A stretch of DNA of 64,000 bases from Companilactobacillus mishanensis (GTDB taxonomy: Bacteria; Bacillota; Bacilli; Lactobacillales; Lactobacillaceae): positions 124,001 to 188,000 of the forward strand of contig NZ_RHON01000001.1 in the NCBI RefSeq assembly GCF_003946505.1, read 5' to 3'. The translations under genes and the position numbers were made by a program. Below are positions 44,467 to 53,131 of the stretch, piece after piece. The notes under the pieces were generated by a model. The model had not been told where the DNA came from, ran no database searches, and worked only from the letters and a program-made list of their open reading frames with translations. The stretch's first letter is position 1. Each line of letters opens with the position of its first letter.

Positions 44467-46236
44467 ATGAAAAGAACAAAAATCGTAAGTACACTTGGTC
44501 CTGCAAGTAATGATGTCGAAACAATTACAAAGTTGATTGAAGCTGGCGCAAATATTTTCCGTTTCAACTTCTCACATGGTGACCATGAAGAACACCTTTC
44601 ACGTATGAAGATGGTTCATGAAGCCGAAAAAATCACTGGTAAAACAGTAGGTATCGTTTTGGATACAAAGGGTGCTGAGATTCGTACAACCGTTCAAGAC
44701 GGTGGTAAGTTTGAAGCCAAGATCGGTGAAACAATCCGTATTTCAATGGATGACTCATTAACAGGTAACCCATCAAAGATTGCTGTTACATACCCAGGTC
44801 TATATGATGATACACATGTTGGTGGACACGTATTGATCGATGATGGTCTTGTTGACTTGAAAATCACTGAAAAAGATGACGAACACCGTGAATTAGTTAC
44901 TGTTGTTCAAAACGACGGTATGATCGGTTCAAGAAAGGGTGTTAATGCACCTGGTGTTGAAATCCGTCTTCCTGGTATCACTGAAAAAGATGCTTCAGAT
45001 ATCCGTTTTGGTTGTGACAATGGAATCAACTTCATCTCAGCTTCATTCGTTCGTAAAGCTCAAGATGTTCTTGATATTCGTGAAATCCTTGAAGAAAAAC
45101 ACTGTGAATATGTACAAATTTTCCCTAAGATCGAATCACAAGAAGGTATCGACAACATCGATTCAATCTTGCAAGTTTCTGATGGTCTTATGGTTGCTCG
45201 TGGTGACATGGGTGTTGAAATTCCATTTGAAAACGTTCCATTTGTACAAAAGAGCTTAATCAAGAAGTGTAACGCACTTGGTAAACCAGTTATCACTGCT
45301 ACACAAATGCTTGATTCAATGCAAGAAAACCCACGTCCTACACGTGCCGAAGTTACTGACGTTGCTAACTCTGTTCTTGATGGTACAGATGCAACTATGC
45401 TTTCTGGTGAAAGTGCTAATGGTGATTACCCTGTTGAAGCTGTTGCTGCAATGGCTAACATCGACGAACGTACAGAACAACAACTTGATCAAAACAATCA
45501 ACTTGCTATCCAACGTTTCGAAGATTACAAGGGCTCAAACATCACAGAATCAATCGGTGAAGCTGTTGTTAGAACTGCTGAAGAATTAAACATCAATACA
45601 ATTGTTACAGCTACTGCTTCAGGTTACACTGCACGCATGATTTCTAAATACCGTCCAAGTGCTGACATTCTAGCTATTACATTTGATGAATTGACACAAC
45701 GTGGTTTAACAGTTAACTGGGGTGTAAATCCTATCGTTACTGAAAGACCATCAAACACTGATGAAATGTTTGATCTTGCTTCTAAGAAAGCCCAAGATCT
45801 TGGCTTTGCTAAAGAAGGAGACTTGATTCTTATCGTTGCTGGTGTTCCAGTTGGTGAATCAGGTGCTACAAACGTTATGAAGATTCAATTGATCGGTTCA
45901 AAGCTTGTTAAAGGCCAAGGTGTTGGTGAAGAAGCTGTTGTTGGTAACACTGTTGTTGCTCACACTGCTAAAGAAGCTAACGATAAGGTTAAAGAAGGAG
46001 ACATCCTTGTTACAGAAATGACTGACAAAGATTACCTTCCTGCTCTTGAAAAAGCTAGTGCCGTTGTTGTTGAAAACGGTGGACTTACATCACATGCTGC
46101 TGTTGTTGGTATTGCTATGGGCTTACCAGTTGTTGTTGGCGCTAAAGACGCTACATCACTAATTGCTGATGGCGAAACAGTTACAGTTGACTCAAGACGT
46201 GGTGTTGTTTACAAGGGTGCTTCACACTCACTTTAA
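44467..46236 (+). CDS. pyk: Pyruvate kinase with C-terminal PEP-utiliser-like domain
   Basis: Makes ATP and pyruvate from PEP. The 589-residue protein has the standard A, B and C domains (RTKIVSTLGPAS; FPKIESQEGIDNID; VARGDMGVEIP; ITATQMLDSM) plus about 110 extra C-terminal residues with GGLTSHAAVVG, the PEP-utiliser mobile domain found in Bacillus and Lactobacillus enzymes. The codon bias is strongly optimised (few rare codons), as expected for high expression. AAAGAGG precedes the ATG. Confidence 0.97.
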   Translation: MKRTKIVSTLGPASNDVETITKLIEAGANIFRFNFSHGDHEEHLSRMKMVHEAEKITGKTVGIVLDTKGAEIRTTVQDGGKFEAKIGETIRISMDDSLTGNPSKIAVTYPGLYDDTHVGGHVLIDDGLVDLKITEKDDEHRELVTVVQNDGMIGSRKGVNAPGVEIRLPGITEKDASDIRFGCDNGINFISASFVRKAQDVLDIREILEEKHCEYVQIFPKIESQEGIDNIDSILQVSDGLMVARGDMGVEIPFENVPFVQKSLIKKCNALGKPVITATQMLDSMQENPRPTRAEVTDVANSVLDGTDATMLSGESANGDYPVEAVAAMANIDERTEQQLDQNNQLAIQRFEDYKGSNITESIGEAVVRTAEELNINTIVTATASGYTARMISKYRPSADILAITFDELTQRGLTVNWGVNPIVTERPSNTDEMFDLASKKAQDLGFAKEGDLILIVAGVPVGESGATNVMKIQLIGSKLVKGQGVGEEAVVGNTVVAHTAKEANDKVKEGDILVTEMTDKDYLPALEKASAVVVENGGLTSHAAVVGIAMGLPVVVGAKDATSLIADGETVTVDSRRGVVYKGASHSL

Positions 46237-46261
46237 GATCAACTTATAAAAGTTAATAATT

Positions 46262-46298
46262 AAACTGAAAGAGACGTTATGTTTCTTTCAGTTTTTTT
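46262..46298 (+). terminator. Terminator of pfkA-pyk
   Basis: AAACTGAAAGA pairs with TTTCAGTTT region around GACGTTATG, then T7. Confidence 0.85.
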
Positions 46299-46346
46299 GT
46301 GTTTAGGGGTATGATTTAATTTATAGATTTAGAACGAGGTGTAAAA

Positions 46347-47132
46347 GTGTCAAATAAAGACGTGCTAATATTTGAAATTGAACAGGCCAAAGGAAAACCA
46401 GAGAATTTCCGTCATGCCGATAATTATTGTCCATTTTGCGACACGGATAATTTAACTAATATTATTGATAAAAAGGGTGACATGATTTGGTTAGAGAATA
46501 AATTTAAAACTTTAAGAAATACCAATCAAACAGTGTTGATCGAGTCTGCTAATCATGAGGATGATATTTCAACATATTCAGTTTCCAAAAACAGAAAAGT
46601 TTTTCAATATATTTTCCATTGCTGGAATGACATGATTCAAAGTAATAAGTATAAAAGTGTCTTAATGTATAAGAATTTTGGACCGATGTCAGGTGGAAGT
46701 TTGAGGCACCCACATTTCCAAATTGTTGGATTGAACGATGTTGATGGATATAAACATACTGAACCTGAAAATTTCACCGGAATGAATGTTTGGGATGATG
46801 AACATATAAATGTCAATATTTCAGAAAAACCAATCATGGGTTTTGTGGAGTTCAATATTATTATTCATGATTTAAAATATATCAATAATTTAACAGAATT
46901 CGCTCGAGTTACAGTCAAGTATGTTCTTAGTGATTTCTATGAGGGTAGATGCAATTCTTATAACATATTTTTTTATAAGACTGGATCTGAAGTTGTTTGC
47001 AAAATTGTGCCGAGATTTGTTGTTTCTCCATACTTTGTTGGTTATAGATTGTCACAAAAAGATGGTGATGAACAGTTAACTGAAATTTCTGGTGTACTTT
47101 TAGATAAGTTAAAGAATGAAAGTAATAAATAG
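46347..47132 (+). CDS. DUF4931/GalT-HIT-like protein
   Basis: A 261-residue soluble protein with a CPFC motif near residue 29 and a HIT-superfamily active site, GGSLRHPHFQIVG (about residue 117), as in galactose-1-phosphate uridylyltransferase and diadenosine polyphosphate phosphorylases. The His-Pro-His arrangement is intact, so nucleotidyl transfer or hydrolysis is likely. It fits my memory of DUF4931. No galactose genes are nearby. Start is GTG 46347 after GAGGTG. Confidence 0.75.
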   Translation: MSNKDVLIFEIEQAKGKPENFRHADNYCPFCDTDNLTNIIDKKGDMIWLENKFKTLRNTNQTVLIESANHEDDISTYSVSKNRKVFQYIFHCWNDMIQSNKYKSVLMYKNFGPMSGGSLRHPHFQIVGLNDVDGYKHTEPENFTGMNVWDDEHINVNISEKPIMGFVEFNIIIHDLKYINNLTEFARVTVKYVLSDFYEGRCNSYNIFFYKTGSEVVCKIVPRFVVSPYFVGYRLSQKDGDEQLTEISGVLLDKLKNESNK

Positions 47133-47136
47133 GATT

Positions 47137-47172
47137 AAAAAAAGGCGTATCTACAAAATGTAGATACGCCTT
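47137..47172 (-). terminator. Terminator of the RNA candidate
   Basis: 14-bp perfect stem with a 3-base loop, T7 on the minus strand only. Confidence 0.9.
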
Positions 47173-47243
47173 CGTGGTAAGGTGCGGCGGCCTTCCGAAC
47201 GCTTTCGCGCCGGTCGCTTACCCTTACCTTGGTTTGGCACCGA
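47137..47243 (-). ncRNA. GC-rich structured RNA candidate, about 105 nt
   Basis: On the minus strand: promoter TTGACT (47278-47273), 18 bases, CATACT (47254-47249) with an extended TGT; predicted start near 47242. The transcript contains a GC-rich element closed by GGTAAGG/CCTTACC (47228-47222 with 47182-47176), inside it a CGC-GAAA-GCG tetraloop hairpin, and ends in a perfect 14-bp terminator AAGGCGTATCTACA/TGTAGATACGCCTT plus T7. GC content of the core is about 60 percent against an AT-rich background. No ORF. I do not recognise the family; it lacks the SRP RNA signature. Confidence 0.65.
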
Positions 47244-47248
47244 GAACC

Positions 47249-47278
47249 AGTATGACATAGAATGATGTGGTAAGTCAA
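47249..47278 (-). promoter_or_regulatory. Promoter of the RNA candidate
   Basis: TTGACT, 18 bases, CATACT with TGT just before the -10, on the minus strand. Confidence 0.65.
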
Positions 47279-47371
47279 TTAAAGTTTGAAAGTACCTCAA
47301 TGATCGCCAATCATTATTTGTATCGAATGTCTTTAATGGTGCTATACTTCGGGCCAGAAGGAGATAGTAAC

Positions 47372-47566
47372 ATGAAAGATTTCAAAGAAATTAATCAAAT
47401 TCGAGCATACAGACATCAGTTTGCTGCTAAAAATACTCACTACTTTAAAAACCTTAGTTTGAAACGTGAAAGAAGGGTAAGAAAACATCCTTATTATTTT
47501 GCGTTGCCGTTAGGACTTACTAAATCTTATAATTGGATCTCAAGAAAAATTACGAGTGAAAAATAG
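47372..47566 (+). CDS. Small basic protein of unknown function (64 aa)
   Basis: Start at ATG 47372 because AAGGAG lies 10 bases upstream; the open frame extends further but has no site there. The product is strongly basic (KDFKEINQIRAYRHQFAAKN ... LKRERRVRKHPYYFALPLG) and soluble. I recognise no family. Its own terminator and clean ribosome site support it. It could bind nucleic acid by charge alone. Confidence 0.6.
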   Translation: MKDFKEINQIRAYRHQFAAKNTHYFKNLSLKRERRVRKHPYYFALPLGLTKSYNWISRKITSEK

Positions 47567-47597
47567 ACTTGCATTAGATTGCAAGCCTATTTTTATC
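47562..47597. terminator. Bidirectional terminator
   Basis: AATAGACTTGC pairs with GCAAGCCTATT (one mismatch), with A-run and T-run. Serves the small basic protein gene and adh. Confidence 0.75.
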
Positions 47598-47604
47598 TTT
47601 AAAA

Positions 47605-48726
47605 TTATTTTCCAGGTTGATAGTCTTTATCAATGATCAATACTGGTTTGATAGTTTTACCACTAACAGAATCAGCATCAGCTTCGTTGATTTGGTCGAA
47701 GTCATAGAATTTTTCAGTTAAATCAAATTGGAATGAACCCATTTGATAGAATTTGATCAAACGTGGAATATCGACTTGGGGAATTGAATCACCCATATTT
47801 ACACCAACAACTTTTTTATCATCAACACATAAGTCATTCCATGTAGACAAGTCAATGTTGTTTGGAGTAACAGCGATACATGCACTTGTACCACCTTGTG
47901 TAAGTGCAGTAATGGAATCTTCCATAACTTGTTTAACACCAGTAGTATCAACAGCCCAGTCAACACCTAGGCCACCTGTGATTTTCTTGATTGCTTCAAC
48001 AGCGTTTTCGTTCTTACTGTTTACAACATCGGTAGCACCTAATTTCTTAGCAAGTTCAAGACGTGAGTCAACAATATCAACAGCGATAACATTAACACAT
48101 CCAGAAATCTTACCAGCCATCATGGCAGCTAAACCAACGGCACCTGTACCAAATACGGCAATTGTGTCGCCAGGTCTTGGTTGAAGAGTATTGAATACTG
48201 TACCAGAACCAGTAACATATCCACAGCCTAGAGGTCCAAGTTTACGTAAATCGAGATCCTTAGGGACTTTAACGGCATTTCTCTTATTGATTACTGTGTG
48301 AGTAGTAAATGAAGATTGGTTGAACATATCACTGACGTGATGACCATCTTCGGTAAAATGATCTGAACCATCAGGACGGGTACCTGAAAGGTTAGATGCG
48401 GCATATTTACGACATTGTGTAGGAATACCTTTTAGACATTTGTCACATTCACCACATGAATAGAATGACATGATAATGTGGTCGCCAGGCTCAAAAGTTG
48501 TTACATTTTTACCAACTTTTTCAACAATTCCTGAACCTTCATGTCCAAGAACAACTGGGAAACTGAAGGCTGCATCACCTTTTCTCAATGCTTCATCTGA
48601 ATGGCAAATACCTGATGCAACGACTTTAACTTGTAAGCCATCGTCTTGTAGGTCTGCTAATTCGACATCATCTTTGATTACAAAAGGATCATTTACCTTG
48701 TCTACAACTGCTGCTTTAATTTTCAT
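47605..48726 (-). CDS. Zinc-dependent NAD alcohol dehydrogenase, aryl-alcohol type
   Basis: Medium-chain dehydrogenase of 373 residues, resembling benzyl/aryl alcohol dehydrogenases. Catalytic zinc ligands lie in GICHSDE and GHEGSG; the four-cysteine structural zinc loop is CGECDKCLKGIPTQC; the NAD loop is GTGAVG followed by Asp in AVDIVDS, which specifies NAD. ATG 48726 is chosen because GAGGTGG lies about 10 bases upstream; a start 18 bases earlier has none. A cre-like site is in its promoter region. It is next to, and in the same direction as, an AraC regulator. Confidence 0.9.
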   Translation of the reverse strand: MKIKAAVVDKVNDPFVIKDDVELADLQDDGLQVKVVASGICHSDEALRKGDAAFSFPVVLGHEGSGIVEKVGKNVTTFEPGDHIIMSFYSCGECDKCLKGIPTQCRKYAASNLSGTRPDGSDHFTEDGHHVSDMFNQSSFTTHTVINKRNAVKVPKDLDLRKLGPLGCGYVTGSGTVFNTLQPRPGDTIAVFGTGAVGLAAMMAGKISGCVNVIAVDIVDSRLELAKKLGATDVVNSKNENAVEAIKKITGGLGVDWAVDTTGVKQVMEDSITALTQGGTSACIAVTPNNIDLSTWNDLCVDDKKVVGVNMGDSIPQVDIPRLIKFYQMGSFQFDLTEKFYDFDQINEADADSVSGKTIKPVLIIDKDYQPGK

Positions 48727-48760
48727 AATGTAATTCCACCTCATAATTTTTACTAAATTA

Positions 48761-48778
48761 TGATAACGTTTTCTTCAA
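48761..48778 (-). promoter_or_regulatory. cre-like site upstream of adh; repeat shared with the AraC gene
   Basis: TGATAACGTTTTCT (48761-48774, plus-strand reading) fits the CcpA box at 13 of 14 positions. TAACGTTTTCTTCAA (48764-48778) is repeated exactly at 49887-49901 upstream of the AraC gene. Confidence 0.5.
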
Positions 48779-48823
48779 TTGTGTATTATTTCACACTTTT
48801 CTTGAAAATGCAAACTGCGGTAT

Positions 48824-49792
48824 TTATTTTCTTTCTTCTGCAGGCATAGATGAGTAGTAGGCTTTGTATTTTTTATAGAAACTAGTTTTATTTTTCATAC
48901 CAACAGATTCGATAATGTCTGAAATGGGTAAAGTCGTTGCAGCTATTAAACTATGTGCCTTGATCAATCTTTGTGTTGTTACTATGGTACTGAAGGACTT
49001 ACCGGATTCTTTTTTAATAAAATTACTTAAATAGTTTTTGTTATAACCATATTTTTTGGCCAAATCTACCAGATGAATATTTTTATAATTCTCAGAAATA
49101 TCCTTGATGATTTGAATCATGAGCCGTTGTTGAGGACTCTTTTTGTCAGTCGAGACATGATAGTGACGAACTAGTTTGGTCAATAAAATTGAAAGGTAGT
49201 TTTCAATGATCACATCCGAGAATTCTAACTTTGAGTAGTATTCTGTAATTATTTGTTCCATTGTCACAGAGATGTCTGAGTCAACGTTATTAGAGAAAAC
49301 CAGATATTTGATTGTATTGTGTTCACCTGAAGCACTGTTCAATAAAAAGTCATACAGAACAGAATTACTACGGCGCATGTCATCTAGAAAATTGATACTA
49401 ATAGATTGATCTCTAAATAACAAGTTGATTAGAATATCGTTTTCATTTAGTTTGCTGATGGAGTGCGTACACCCAACATCTAGTAATAATAAGTCACCTT
49501 TATTTAAATGAATTTCTTTACCATCGACGAGCTGATCACACGAACCCTCGAGCATGTAGTTCATTTCTAAAAATTGGTGTGTATGCGGTGGGTAGGGTGC
49601 AAATCGGTCATGTTTACTGATATATACATTTCGATTTCGGAAGAAATAATTATTTAAGACTGTAAGATCATTTCGTGAACTTTGTTTATTTATAGCCTTT
49701 AGTGGTAAATCTTCAACATGATTTCCACTCTTAAGTTGTTCAGTTTCTATGACTCCATGTTCTTTTAGACGATCCATGATTTGTGAATCCAT
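48824..49792 (-). CDS. AraC-family transcriptional regulator
   Basis: A 322-residue regulator: N-terminal cupin sensor (PYPPHTHQFLEMNYMLEGSC; KGDLLLLDVG) and C-terminal pair of helix-turn-helices (IHLVDLAKKYGYNKNYLSNFIKKESG; ISDIIESVGMKNKTSFYKKYKAYY). ATG 49792 is chosen because ACAGGAG lies 10 bases upstream; the frame extends 29 codons further without a site. It lies 97 bases upstream of the adh start region and probably activates adh. The ligand is unknown. Confidence 0.87.
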   Translation of the reverse strand: MDSQIMDRLKEHGVIETEQLKSGNHVEDLPLKAINKQSSRNDLTVLNNYFFRNRNVYISKHDRFAPYPPHTHQFLEMNYMLEGSCDQLVDGKEIHLNKGDLLLLDVGCTHSISKLNENDILINLLFRDQSISINFLDDMRRSNSVLYDFLLNSASGEHNTIKYLVFSNNVDSDISVTMEQIITEYYSKLEFSDVIIENYLSILLTKLVRHYHVSTDKKSPQQRLMIQIIKDISENYKNIHLVDLAKKYGYNKNYLSNFIKKESGKSFSTIVTTQRLIKAHSLIAATTLPISDIIESVGMKNKTSFYKKYKAYYSSMPAEERK

Positions 49793-49886
49793 TAACACAT
49801 CTCCTGTAAATATGTTACTAAACATCTGTTTATTTGCTATTGTATCATTATTATGAAAACGGTTATATTTATCTTGCAAACGTTGG

Positions 49887-49901
49887 TAACGTTTTCTTCA
49901 A
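49887..49901 (-). promoter_or_regulatory. Second copy of TAACGTTTTCTTCAA upstream of the AraC gene
   Basis: Identical to the 15-mer in the adh promoter. It also reads as a weaker cre (12 of 14). It could be a CcpA site or an AraC operator. Confidence 0.45.
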
Positions 49902-50072
49902 AAATGTAACCACGAGGTGTTGTATTTCAATTCGATACAAATATGTGCAAAGTGTTTTCATTATGGGAGCAGTATGACCAAATTCAATTAAGCATGATTT
50001 TTTGTTGTAATTTGATCATTTATTCATCCCAATGAAATCTAACTTTTTAGTTTTAAAAAATTCGATAAATAT

Positions 50073-50119
50073 ATTATAGAAGAAAGTAAATGAATCTAAT
50101 TTTACTTTCTTCTTTTTTT
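50073..50119 (+). terminator. Orphan terminator-like hairpin upstream of cvfB
   Basis: AGAAGAAAGTAAA pairs perfectly with TTTACTTTCTTCT around a 10-base loop and is followed by T7 on the plus strand. No plus-strand gene precedes it within 10 kb of same-strand sequence except the small basic gene, which has its own terminator. The rest of 49902-50170 is AT-rich with no gene. Confidence 0.7.
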
Positions 50120-50174
50120 GTTTCTTAACATAGTTAAAACATTTGCTCAAATTTGTGAAATGTCGGCAGTTTAC

Positions 50175-50183
50175 TGGTAAAAT
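50175..50183 (+). promoter_or_regulatory. Extended -10 promoter of cvfB
   Basis: TGGTAAAAT, 32 bases before the ATG at 50215. Confidence 0.4.
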
Positions 50184-50214
50184 AAAGAAGCAAATTAAAG
50201 AAAATTGGTGAAAT

Positions 50215-51078
50215 ATGGAAACTTCAAGTATGTACGGTCAAGTGCTAGAAGGCACAGTTACCGACTTAAATAAGACTGAAGCATTTGTTCAAATCGAAGG
50301 TGTTACCTTTGCTTTGGATTTAAGTGAATTAGAAGATCTCCCTGAATTAGGGGACGAAATTGCTGGTTTTGTTTACGAAACTCAAAATCACAAAAATAAA
50401 ATTACTACTGTTATGCCTAACATTATGCCTGGTATTTGGGACTTTGCCGAAGTTAAAGATACTCGCTCAGACTTAGGTGTCTTTGTCGACGTGGGATTGG
50501 CAGAAAAGGATGTTGTCGTATCACTAGATGATCTACCACTAGAACATTCAGAATGGCCTAAAAAAGGTGACAGTGTCATGGTCAAACTTGATGTTGATCA
50601 CAAAGGAAGACTTTGGGGTAAATTGGCTGACCTTAATCTTTACATGCAAATTGCTAGAAGTGCTAGTGATGAAGAGAAAAATCGTGACGAAGAATGTACA
50701 GTTATTGCTATCAGAGATTCAGGTACGTTCGTTCTAACGGAAAGTTATTATCTTGGATTTATTCATACAAATGAGCAAGATGGTCCTTTGCGTATTGGTC
50801 AACATGTTAAAGCTCGTGTAATTGGTTCAAGTCATAGACGTCTGAACTTGTCGATGCGTCCTCGTGCCTTTGAAGAAATAACCCCTGATGCAGAAATGAT
50901 CATGGCAGTTTTGGAACACGCAAGAGATGGTAAAATTCCATATACCGATAAAAGTGATCCTGATGATATCAAAGAATATTTTGGTATCAGTAAGGGTAGT
51001 TTTAAGCGTGCTTTAGGTAATTTGATGAAACAACGTAAAATCGAACAGCGAGACGGGTACACGTATTTGAAGAAGTAG
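50215..51078 (+). CDS. cvfB: S1-domain RNA-binding protein CvfB/YitL
   Basis: A 287-residue protein with tandem S1-type OB folds (GQVLEGTVTDLNKTEAFVQI; FAEVKDTRSDLGVFVDVGL; about 150-215 a third) and a C-terminal winged helix (ISKGSFKRALGNLMKQRKIEQRDGYTYL). CvfB binds RNA and influences virulence genes in staphylococci. It starts the conserved block that continues with xerD. Weak site AAATTGGTGAAAT before the ATG. Confidence 0.9.
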   Translation: METSSMYGQVLEGTVTDLNKTEAFVQIEGVTFALDLSELEDLPELGDEIAGFVYETQNHKNKITTVMPNIMPGIWDFAEVKDTRSDLGVFVDVGLAEKDVVVSLDDLPLEHSEWPKKGDSVMVKLDVDHKGRLWGKLADLNLYMQIARSASDEEKNRDEECTVIAIRDSGTFVLTESYYLGFIHTNEQDGPLRIGQHVKARVIGSSHRRLNLSMRPRAFEEITPDAEMIMAVLEHARDGKIPYTDKSDPDDIKEYFGISKGSFKRALGNLMKQRKIEQRDGYTYLKK

Positions 51079-51093
51079 CTAGGGGTGTTTTAG

Positions 51094-52014
51094 TTGAGCG
51101 AGAAAGTACAAGTAAATTGCCAGTTCATGATCGATACGATCGATGACTATTCCAGATATTTGAGGCTAGATAGAGGATTATCAAAAAATACGATTCTGTC
51201 ATATCGACAGGATCTTTTAGAATTCAGCCATTATCTAGAAAAGAATAAAATGGAACAATACCCTGATGATCATTTTCAAATTACTAACTTCTTTGCTTTT
51301 CAAGAGTCAGTTGGTAAATCCAAAACCAGTCAAATTCGTATTTTTTCAACTTTGAAGAAGTTTTATCAATGGTTAGAACTTGTTGATAAAATTAGCTCTA
51401 ACCCAATGAATGAACTTGATGCCCCCAAAAAGGCTCAACATTTACCAGTGGTTCTTTCAATGAAGGAAGTCGTTTCATTGATCGAGTCACCTGATGTAAG
51501 CACACCTTTAGGAGTTCGTGATCGAGCTATTTTTGAAGTGATGTATGCGACTGGTTTACGTGTCAGCGAATTAGTGGGTCTATCCTTAGATGATCTGCAT
51601 CTAGATTTAGGTTTGATCAAGACCATCGGTAAGGGTGATAAAGAACGATTATTGCCGATTGGTCAGACTGCAATTTCTTGGATCAATAAATATTTTGATA
51701 CTACACGCAAAGAGTTGGTATCAAAATACGGTGAAAAGAGTGCTGTGTTTTTGAATTTTCGAGGGCAACATTTAACACGACAATCTATTTGGCGAATGAT
51801 CAAAAAATACATTAACCAAGTAGGAATTAAAAAGGACGTTACGCCGCATACTTTGAGACACTCGTTTGCCACAAACCTGTTGGAAAATGGAGCTGACCTT
51901 CGAGTTGTCCAGGAATTGCTGGGGCATTCAGATATTTCGACAACACAGATCTATACGCATATTAATCAAACACATATGAAACAAGTGTATGAGGATGCCC
52001 ATCCGAGAGCATAG
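51094..52014 (+). CDS. xerD: Site-specific tyrosine recombinase XerD
   Basis: Resolves chromosome dimers at dif with its partner XerC/XerS. A 306-residue protein: N-terminal SAM-like core-binding domain (about 14-105) and a C-terminal catalytic domain with Arg in ATGLRVSELVGL, Lys in GKGDKERLLP, HTLRHSFATNLL, LLGHSDISTTQIYTH with the nucleophilic Tyr. The position upstream of scpAB is conserved in Firmicutes and confirms XerD rather than a mobile integrase. Start TTG 51094 after TAGGGGTG. Confidence 0.94.
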   Translation: MSEKVQVNCQFMIDTIDDYSRYLRLDRGLSKNTILSYRQDLLEFSHYLEKNKMEQYPDDHFQITNFFAFQESVGKSKTSQIRIFSTLKKFYQWLELVDKISSNPMNELDAPKKAQHLPVVLSMKEVVSLIESPDVSTPLGVRDRAIFEVMYATGLRVSELVGLSLDDLHLDLGLIKTIGKGDKERLLPIGQTAISWINKYFDTTRKELVSKYGEKSAVFLNFRGQHLTRQSIWRMIKKYINQVGIKKDVTPHTLRHSFATNLLENGADLRVVQELLGHSDISTTQIYTHINQTHMKQVYEDAHPRA

Positions 52015-52023
52015 GAGGTAGAA

Positions 52024-52404
52024 ATGCTTTATAAATATAATCGTGATGAAAATCAGAAAATAGCTATGGGATTTCTATCTTATATCTCAGATTTAAAAGA
52101 CATGTCTAACTTAGAGCAAGAGCTGAAATTGTACGATGAAGACGAAAATCGTCAACTTTATTTATGGAAAAGTAAAGTTGAGGATTTTTCGGGTATAGTG
52201 GCACTTTCGTTTACTAAAAAAACAGTTTTTATCGAATATATTTCGCTTAACCCTTCATATCGCTCACAGACGAACACATTTAGAATTTTTGATGATATTC
52301 AAAGAAAGTTTCCTGAGTATAAAATATTGGGGAGCTTTGGAATAGTTGATCAGTTGAGAAAATGGTATGAACAACGTAACAAAGAAAAAACGGAATCTAA
52401 ATAA
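52024..52404 (+). CDS. ribT: RibT-like GNAT acetyltransferase
   Basis: A 126-residue GNAT-fold protein matching RibT of the Bacillus rib operon (MLYKYNRDENQKIAMGFLSY ... ISLNPSYRS). Its substrate is unknown. AGGAGG precedes the ATG. Its stop overlaps the scpA start by one base, so the two are translationally coupled. The placement between xerD and scpA is normal in lactobacilli. Confidence 0.83.
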   Translation: MLYKYNRDENQKIAMGFLSYISDLKDMSNLEQELKLYDEDENRQLYLWKSKVEDFSGIVALSFTKKTVFIEYISLNPSYRSQTNTFRIFDDIQRKFPEYKILGSFGIVDQLRKWYEQRNKEKTESK

Positions 52405-53129
52405 TGGAAAAATTAAAATTAGTTTTGACCGATTTTCAAGGTCCAATCGATTTATTACTACATTTGATCAAAGAGGCAAAAATTGATATCTACGATATCC
52501 CGATTGCCCAAATAACCCAACAATATCTGGATTATTTAAATAGTATGAAAGTTTTACAATTGGATATTGCCGGTGATTACCTGGTAATGGCATCAACGTT
52601 GATGTCGATCAAAAGTAAGCTGTTGCTTCCAAAGGCACCTGATGAAATTGACGAAGATATCGATGACGAAGATCCACGTGATGAATTAGTTTCACAATTG
52701 CTAACATATCAGACTTTTAAACACGTTTCGTCTTATTTTGAGGAAAAGGAAAAAGCCCGAAATTTGTCGTATGATAAAGAGCCGAGTGTTCCTAAAACAC
52801 AAATAGATCAATTCTTACTACCTGGCTCGGTCGGTTTGGAAGACTTGAGTACTACTTTTACAGAAATCCTGCGTAATCAAGTCGCCAGACAACCAAAAAC
52901 CGAAATGATCGAAAATGAGACTATTTCAATTGAAACGGCTCAAACAGAAATTCTAGAAAAACTTGAGAAATTGAAAAAAATCACATTCAAGTCATTACTC
53001 AAAGTCAATCACAGTATTGAAGAAGTCGTGACAGACTTCATGGCTATTTTAGAGATGGTCAGAAATCAACAAGTTAATGCATATCAAGAAAGTCTCGAAA
53101 GCGACTTATTTATTGAATTGAGGAATTAA
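52404..53129 (+). CDS. scpA: Segregation and condensation protein A
   Basis: Kleisin subunit that bridges SMC heads with ScpB. The 241-residue protein begins with the family motif LTDFQGPIDLLLHLIKEAKIDIYDIPIA (N-terminal SMC-neck binding) and ends in a winged helix (ITFKSLLKVNHSIEEVVTDFMAILEMVR). Overlaps ribT by one base. Confidence 0.95.
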   Translation: MEKLKLVLTDFQGPIDLLLHLIKEAKIDIYDIPIAQITQQYLDYLNSMKVLQLDIAGDYLVMASTLMSIKSKLLLPKAPDEIDEDIDDEDPRDELVSQLLTYQTFKHVSSYFEEKEKARNLSYDKEPSVPKTQIDQFLLPGSVGLEDLSTTFTEILRNQVARQPKTEMIENETISIETAQTEILEKLEKLKKITFKSLLKVNHSIEEVVTDFMAILEMVRNQQVNAYQESLESDLFIELRN

Positions 53130-53131
53130 AA

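Noticed and set aside
47137..47243. SRP (4.5S) RNA on the minus strand
   Set aside because: It shares only a short TTCGGAAGG with the SRP hairpin; the conserved asymmetric-loop residues (CAGG and AAGCAGC) are absent.
51094..52014. xerD as a mobile-element integrase
   Set aside because: It sits in the conserved cvfB-xerD-ribT-scpAB block, with no att repeats or phage genes near it.
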